64,000 bases of DNA from positions 1 to 64,000 of the forward strand of contig NZ_BONY01000005.1 in NCBI RefSeq assembly GCF_016862955.1, written 5' to 3'. Below are positions 59,767 to 64,000 of the stretch, piece after piece. The stretch's first letter is position 1; the number at the start of each line of letters is the position of its first letter. The position numbers and the translations under genes are program-made. Source of the stretch: Rhizocola hellebori. GTDB taxonomy: Bacteria; Actinomycetota; Actinomycetes; Mycobacteriales; Micromonosporaceae. The notes under the pieces are model-generated. The model saw only the letters and a list, made by a program, of their open reading frames with translations. It ran no database searches and was not told the origin of the DNA.

Positions 59767-59767
59767 T

Positions 59768-59786
59768 AATCCATCACTCGTTGGAT
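59768..59786. promoter_or_regulatory. TetR-type operator at the FMO-SDR operon start
   Basis: AATCCA-N7-TTGGAT, with core ATCCA-N8-TGGAT. The same arrangement recurs at 60465-60483 on the other side of the TetR gene. Confidence 0.7.
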
Positions 59787-59818
59787 AATGACCCGCACGA
59801 GGTGGCGGCGTCAAGTGA

Positions 59819-60454
59819 TCACCGATACATCCGGTCCACCCATCGGTGAACGAAAGCCCGGAACGCGGCCCTTTCCCGGCTCGTGCGCTTGCCGCTGACC
59901 ACGTGCGCGTGCACCGCCCAGACCAGGCTGCGCACGGCTATGTGCGGGGTGGGCTCGGACAGCAAGCCCTGGCGATCGGCGGCGGTAAGCACCGACTCGA
60001 CGGCCTGATACAGCGGGGTCGCGAAGGCGGCGTCCAGCTCGGCATGCAGGTCGGGCTCCGACCATCGGCGCAGCCAGAGCCCGGTGGTCTCGGGCACCTT
60101 CTCCAGGAAGTCCACGAAGGCATCGAGCAGCGCGTGCAGGTGTTTGAAGGTCTCCTGCTCGCCTTCGCCCACGCTCGCGCGCGCGGCGGCCACGGCGGCG
60201 GCCAGCGCTTCGCTCTCCGCCTCGAACACCTTGGCGAAACACGCTCGGTAGAGCTCTGCCTTGGTACCCACATGGTGATGAACTGTCGCCACGTCGATGC
60301 CGGCGGCGGTGGCGACGTCCCGCATGCCCACGGCGTCATAGCCGCGCCGGGCAAACAATTCCGTCGCCGCGCTCAGGATGGCCACGGCGGTGTCGCGCTG
60401 GTCCGCGCGGCGGGGGCGACCGGGCCCACGTCGAGCTGTAGTCATGGTGACCAT
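59819..60454 (-). CDS. TetR-family transcriptional regulator
   Basis: A 211-aa repressor. N-terminal HTH: RRADQRDTAVAILSAATELFARRGYDAVGMRDVATAAGIDVATVHHHVGTKAELYRACF split over residues about 16-72. The remaining helices form the ligand domain. Starts at ATG 60454 or 60445. It lies between the FMO-SDR operon and a divergent MFS gene, and matching dyads flank it, so it probably represses both and itself. Confidence 0.92.
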   Translation of the reverse strand: MVTMTTARRGPGRPRRADQRDTAVAILSAATELFARRGYDAVGMRDVATAAGIDVATVHHHVGTKAELYRACFAKVFEAESEALAAAVAAARASVGEGEQETFKHLHALLDAFVDFLEKVPETTGLWLRRWSEPDLHAELDAAFATPLYQAVESVLTAADRQGLLSEPTPHIAVRSLVWAVHAHVVSGKRTSRERAAFRAFVHRWVDRMYR

Positions 60455-60464
60455 CCTGCCCTAC

Positions 60465-60483
60465 AATCCAGCAAATGTTGGAT
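60465..60483. promoter_or_regulatory. TetR-type operator in the tetR-MFS intergenic region
   Basis: AATCCA-N7-TTGGAT, same half-sites and spacing as 59768-59786; positioned to control both divergent genes. Confidence 0.7.
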
Positions 60484-60496
60484 TAAGGAGGACCGG

Positions 60497-61852
60497 ATGA
60501 CGTCACTGGCCCAACCCGACCTCGCCCAGGCACATCGGCTGCCGCGCTCCGGGCTGCTCGCCTTCGCCGGCGGCTCGCTGGGCATGGGCATCTGGGTCAC
60601 CGTTCCCGGCCTCCTGCTGCTGTATTTCCTCACCGACACCCTCGCGGTCAGCCCCTGGCTGGCCGGGCTGGTGCTGCTGCTACCGAAGATTATCGATGTC
60701 ATTATCCACCCGTGGGTGGGCCATCTGTCCGACAACGGGCTGCGCCGCCGCGGCCACCGCCGTGGGCTGATGATGCTCGGCTGCGCGCTGCCGCTGGCCT
60801 TCGCCGCCATCTTCGCCTTGCCCACCGGGCTCACCGGGCCACCCGCCGCGCTGTGGGTCATGGTCTTCTTCATCGCGGGCAACCTGCTCTTCGCCGTGTA
60901 CCAGGTGCCCTACCTGGCCACCCCGGCCGATCTGGCCATCGGCTACCACGAACGCACCCGCCTGATGGGCTTCCGGATGGTGGTGCTCACCCTCGGCATC
61001 CTCCTAAGTGGAGTGATCGCTCCGGTGATCGCGGGTGGCGAGACCCCGACCCGAGGCGGCTACACCCTGATGGGCGCCACCCTCGCCGCCGCGATGCTCG
61101 TGGTGATGCTGATCGGGCTGCGCGGGGTGCGCACGCTGACCGCCGTCGCGCCGACCTCGGTCAGCGGCGCGGCGCACGCCCCGGGATTGCGCAAAATCCT
61201 TGCCGCCCTTGGTGACCGGCAGTTCCGCTGGCTGCTTGCCGCCTACCTGCTGATGTCGACCACCACCCACCTCGTGCTCGCCGCCGTGCCCTACTACGCC
61301 GAGTACGAGCTGGGCCGCACCGGGCTCACCGCCGTCCTGGTGGCCGCCTTCGTCGCGCCCGCGCTCCTCGCCACACCCGGCTGGGTCATGCTGACCCGCC
61401 GCATCGGCAAGCAGCCGGGCCTGCTCATCGCCCAGCTCACCTTCGCCGCCGCATCGCTGGTGCTGGCCATCGGCCAAGCCGCAGGTGTGGCCGTTGTCGT
61501 TGGTGCGGTGGCGATTCTGGGCATCTGCTTCGCCGCGATGCAGCTGCTGCCGTTCTCGATGATGCCCGACGTCATTCGCGCGGGCGGCGCCGAGGGCACC
61601 ACCAGAGCCGGCTCCTACACGGGAATGTGGACCGCGGCCGAGGCCACCGGCGGTGCGCTCGGGCCCTACCTCTACGCCGCGTGCCTGGCCCTCGGCGGGT
61701 TCGTGGCCAGTGCGGCCGGGCAGCAGGTGGCCCAGCCGGCACAGGCGCACGACATGATCCGGCTCGGGTTCGGCCTTGTTCCCGCCGCGCTCATGGTGGT
61801 CGCGGTGCTCTGCCAGCGCCGCTACACCCTCGACCGCGACCTGCGGGCCTGA
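60497..61852 (+). CDS. MFS/GPH-type transporter (MelB-like)
   Basis: A 451-aa transporter with 12 predicted TMs. It matches the glycoside-pentoside-hexuronide (MelB/YihP) branch: N-terminal WVTVPGLLLLYFLTDTLAVSP, KIIDVIIHPWVGHLSDN, YQVPYLATPADLAIGYHERTRLMGFRM and LLPFSMMPDVI. ATG 60497 has AAGGAGG 6 nt upstream. Regulated by the adjacent TetR; could import the FMO substrate or export it. Confidence 0.9.
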   Translation: MTSLAQPDLAQAHRLPRSGLLAFAGGSLGMGIWVTVPGLLLLYFLTDTLAVSPWLAGLVLLLPKIIDVIIHPWVGHLSDNGLRRRGHRRGLMMLGCALPLAFAAIFALPTGLTGPPAALWVMVFFIAGNLLFAVYQVPYLATPADLAIGYHERTRLMGFRMVVLTLGILLSGVIAPVIAGGETPTRGGYTLMGATLAAAMLVVMLIGLRGVRTLTAVAPTSVSGAAHAPGLRKILAALGDRQFRWLLAAYLLMSTTTHLVLAAVPYYAEYELGRTGLTAVLVAAFVAPALLATPGWVMLTRRIGKQPGLLIAQLTFAAASLVLAIGQAAGVAVVVGAVAILGICFAAMQLLPFSMMPDVIRAGGAEGTTRAGSYTGMWTAAEATGGALGPYLYAACLALGGFVASAAGQQVAQPAQAHDMIRLGFGLVPAALMVVAVLCQRRYTLDRDLRA

Positions 61853-61853
61853 C

Positions 61854-62225
61854 TCAGCCGGCCGCCCGGCGTGCCGCCTCGAACGGCGCCCGGTCGAAAA
61901 GGAACCGGCTGAAGACGATCTTTCCATCTTGGACGGTGACGCATTCCGCGCCGGGCGCGTGCTTCACCAGGACGGTCTCGGTGTCGTACATGATCAATGC
62001 GGTCTCGTCGTCGCCGAAAGCCGCGATCAGCTCCGTGCTGATGAGCATCTCCACAAACGGGCCCATGAATGCGCGGTAGGCCGCCGCGCCCTCGATCCGT
62101 CCCGCCGGCGCGTCGCAGACAATGTCGTCGGCGATGAAACCCATGGCCCGGTCCAGGTCCTTGCCGGTCCACGCGTCGTGATAAGCCAGCGCTGTCCGCA
62201 GGGCCGCTTTGGTGCTGCCAGTCAT
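61854..62225 (-). CDS. SnoaL-like/NTF2-fold protein
   Basis: A 123-aa protein of the NTF2-like superfamily: AYHDAWTGKDLDRAMGFIADDIVCDAPAGRIEGAAAYRAFMGPF, VEM, then VTVQDGKIVFSRFLFDRAPFEAA. ATG 62225 is preceded by AGGAGAGGAA. Divergent from an ECF sigma factor that has its own SnoaL-like C-terminal domain. Confidence 0.85.
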   Translation of the reverse strand: MTGSTKAALRTALAYHDAWTGKDLDRAMGFIADDIVCDAPAGRIEGAAAYRAFMGPFVEMLISTELIAAFGDDETALIMYDTETVLVKHAPGAECVTVQDGKIVFSRFLFDRAPFEAARRAAG

Positions 62226-62307
62226 CGTTGTTCCTCTCCTCGCACAAATGCCTCTACGTGTTGAGACACCGTCGTCGGCGGGAACGGAACGGTGGCACGA
62301 TGTGATC

Positions 62308-63306
62308 ATGTCCGCCGACGCACTTGCCAGCGCCCGCACCGGAGACGAGGAGGCGTTTCGGCAGCTCACCGACCCTTACCGCGCCGAGCTGCAGCTGCAC
62401 TGTTACCGCATGCTCGGCTCGCTCGCCGATGCCGAGGACATGCTGCAGGAGACGCTGCTGGCGGCCTGGCGTCACCTGGCCGGCTTTGAGGGCCGCGCGT
62501 CAGTGCGGGCCTGGCTCTACCGCATCGCCACCAACCGGTGCCTCAACGCGTTGCGCGACAAGAAACGCCGCATCCCGCCGACGCCGGTGCCGCCGTTCTC
62601 CCCGCCCGAGCCGACCAGCCATGCGGAGGCGGTCTGGCTCCAGCCCTACCCGGACGACCTGCTCAACGCGATTCCCGACGCCGGGCCGGGGCCGGAGACG
62701 CGCTACCAGAGCCAGGAAGCGGTTCGGCTCGCTTTCGTCGCCGCGTTGCAGCTGCTGCCGCCGCGCCAGACCGCCACCCTGCTCCTGCGCGACGTGCTCG
62801 GCTTCTCCGCGGCCGAAGTCGCGCAAATGCTCGCCACGACCGAGACCGCGGTCAAGGGCACCCTGCAACGGGCTCGCGCGACGCTTGACCAGAGGCGTGG
62901 CGATGAGGTGGCGTTAGTTGTCCCCGATTCGGTGCAGGAGCGCGACCTCACCCGGCGTTTCGCCGAAGCGTTCACCACCGACGACATCGCCGGGATCGTC
63001 GCCATGCTCACCGATGACACCTGGCTGACCATGCCGCCGGCCCCCCACCAGTACCGGGGCGCGGACGCCATCGCCGGCTTCCTGCGCGCCAGCGCGGCCT
63101 GGCGGTCCGGCCGCCGGTTCCGGCTGCTACCCGTGCGCGCCAACACCCAGCCCGCTTTCGGCTGCTACCTGCCGCAGGCCGGCGAGTCGATCGCCTACCC
63201 GGCCGGGCTCATCGTGCTGACCCTTGGCGCAGACCGGATTCACGCCATCACCCGGTTCCTCGACGACGACCTGTTCGCCCGATTCGGGCTTGCACCGGCG
63301 ATCTGA
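62308..63306 (+). CDS. ECF sigma-70 factor with C-terminal SnoaL-like domain
   Basis: A 332-aa sigma factor: region 2 (RTGDEEAFRQLTDPYRAELQLHCYRMLGSLADAEDMLQETLLAAWRHLAGFEGRA), region 4 (ALQLLPPRQTATLLLRDVLGFSAAEVAQMLATTETAVKGTLQRARATL), then a SnoaL-like domain (about 215-332; TWLTMPPAPHQYRGADAIAGFLR, ITRFLDDDLFARFGL). This is the TIGR02960/SigX5-like or related ECF layout with an autoregulatory C-terminal domain. No anti-sigma gene lies nearby. Confidence 0.92.
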   Translation: MSADALASARTGDEEAFRQLTDPYRAELQLHCYRMLGSLADAEDMLQETLLAAWRHLAGFEGRASVRAWLYRIATNRCLNALRDKKRRIPPTPVPPFSPPEPTSHAEAVWLQPYPDDLLNAIPDAGPGPETRYQSQEAVRLAFVAALQLLPPRQTATLLLRDVLGFSAAEVAQMLATTETAVKGTLQRARATLDQRRGDEVALVVPDSVQERDLTRRFAEAFTTDDIAGIVAMLTDDTWLTMPPAPHQYRGADAIAGFLRASAAWRSGRRFRLLPVRANTQPAFGCYLPQAGESIAYPAGLIVLTLGADRIHAITRFLDDDLFARFGLAPAI

Positions 63307-63409
63307 GGGCGACATCGGCGACTGAGTCGCTTAGGGCATCGCGATTCATCTATGCCACCGGGTGCTTGCGGCAGACCATCGATGGATGCATTCGGCATTT
63401 GGAGGTCAC

Positions 63410-63922
63410 ATGCTAATTCCCCGCTTCCGGATCGGTGCGATCGTCATCCTCACCCTCACCGCGCTCGGCCTGGTGCTTCCAGCCGGCCCGGCCATGGCCG
63501 CGGCCGAACCCGCGGTCGTCGCGCACGCGGCCGATGGTCCGAAAAAGCTTGGCACAGTGAAACTCTCGGTCCCCACCAAGCAGACCGGCGATGCGTCGGT
63601 GAACGAGGACGTCCCCTGCTTCGCCGAGCTCACCGAGCCCTTCCTGGGACCGGGCCTGCAGGTCTACACGCACGTCAACGTGTTCTGCGCCCGGGCCATC
63701 TACATGATCTACGCCGAAGTCATCATCTTCTGGAACGGCAACCCTTATCTGCCTTCGTTCAACTCCGGGCAGCTGTTCGGCGGCGACAACCTCAACGTCG
63801 TCAGCTTCGGCGCACCGTGCAACAACGGTTCTATCTACCAGGCATTCGCCTACGTCGAGGTCTGGAACCCCGGTGGCGGCGACTCCGCCGAGATTGTCAG
63901 CGACACCTATCTCAGGTGCTGA
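63410..63922 (+). CDS. Small secreted protein of unknown function
   Basis: A 170-aa exported protein: signal peptide (RIGAIVILTLTALGLVLPAGPAMAAA) and a ~140-residue beta-rich mature domain with four Cys (in VPCFAELTEP, NVFCARAIYM, GAPCNNGS and the terminal LRC), likely two disulfides. GGAGGT precedes the ATG. No family recognised. Confidence 0.7.
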   Translation: MLIPRFRIGAIVILTLTALGLVLPAGPAMAAAEPAVVAHAADGPKKLGTVKLSVPTKQTGDASVNEDVPCFAELTEPFLGPGLQVYTHVNVFCARAIYMIYAEVIIFWNGNPYLPSFNSGQLFGGDNLNVVSFGAPCNNGSIYQAFAYVEVWNPGGGDSAEIVSDTYLRC

Positions 63923-63929
63923 GCTGGCA

Positions 63930-63965
63930 GCCGCCCCGCCGCGATCGGACACGCGGCGGGGCGGC
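63930..63965 (+). terminator. Strong hairpin terminator
   Basis: GCCGCCCCGCCGCG pairs perfectly with CGCGGCGGGGCGGC, a 14-bp stem with an 8-nt loop, right after the secreted-protein stop. Confidence 0.85.
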
Positions 63966-63977
63966 ACACTGGAGCGC

Positions 63978-64000
63978 ATGGGCTCGGAACTGTTCCTGCT
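63978..64000 (+). CDS. Start of a gene running off the window
   Basis: ATG 63978 with GGAG 4 nt upstream begins MGSELFLL in an open frame to the window edge. Too short to assign. Confidence 0.3.

Overview
The window is high-GC DNA with densely packed genes, frequent ATGA/GTGA start-stop overlaps, GTG starts and AGGAGG-type ribosome binding sites. Many products carry actinobacterial-style Tat, lipoprotein or Sec signals, and one secreted protein pairs an expansin-like module with a family 2 carbohydrate-binding module. This points to a soil or plant-litter actinomycete (Streptosporangiaceae/Micromonosporaceae-like; no marker gene here settles the family).

Layout. (1) 1-13.4 kb: a rhamnogalacturonan/pectin utilisation locus. 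It holds a PL11 rhamnogalacturonan lyase (5'-truncated by the window), a secreted amidase, and a leftward operon (sugar-binding lipoprotein, two ABC permeases, DUF624/YesL-like protein, GH51 arabinofuranosidase, rhamnose mutarotase, rhamnose isomerase) divergent from a LacI-family regulator. A triple-repeat secreted protein and a Tat-exported molybdenum oxidoreductase follow. (2) 13.5-15.8 kb: a DinB-like protein, a frameshifted DUF222/HNH gene and a low-GC small ORF. (3) 15.8-23.4 kb: the most striking region. A leftward operon has the streptolysin-S (sag) gene order: an unannotated 41-aa Cys-rich precursor peptide (23269-23394), SagB-type dehydrogenase, SagC/E1-like protein, SagD-type YcaO ending in PxPxP, two CPBP proteins (SagE-like), ABC ATPase, ABC-2 permease and a methyltransferase, then a small secreted protein. 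This is a complete linear azol(in)e-containing peptide (LAP/TOMM) cluster. (4) 23.5-33.7 kb: a divergent two-gene NRPS sharing a 261-bp promoter region with the LAP operon. Its domains are A-PCP-C-A-PCP then C-A-PCP-TE-MFS, so thioesterase and exporter are fused to the last module and the thioesterase has a Cys nucleophile. (5) 33.8-42.4 kb: more plant-cell-wall functions (beta-helix protein, pectinesterase, expansin-CBM2), two with near-perfect LacI-type palindromes at their 5' ends, plus an MMPL transporter preceded by a coupled 14-codon leader ORF. (6) 42.4-49.8 kb: membrane proteins, a stand-alone condensation-domain protein, peptide deformylase, a MazG-like pyrophosphohydrolase, an HxlR pseudogene, DUF1269, HTH and Tdi1-like proteins, and an azoreductase. 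(7) 49.8-57.5 kb: S9 peptidase, phospholipase C-type phosphoesterase, beta-lactamase-fold lipoprotein, ArsR-type regulator, GH16 and small proteins. (8) 57.5-64 kb: an FMO-SDR operon and an MFS gene flanking a TetR gene, with the same dyad (ATCCA-N8-TGGAT) on both sides; then an ECF sigma factor with a SnoaL-like C-terminus divergent from a SnoaL-like protein, a small secreted protein, and the start of another gene.

How they fit together: regions 1 and 5 look like one dispersed pectin regulon; regions 3 and 4 are two peptide-natural-product systems back to back, possibly co-regulated. No rRNA, tRNA, CRISPR array, IS element or phage gene was recognised.
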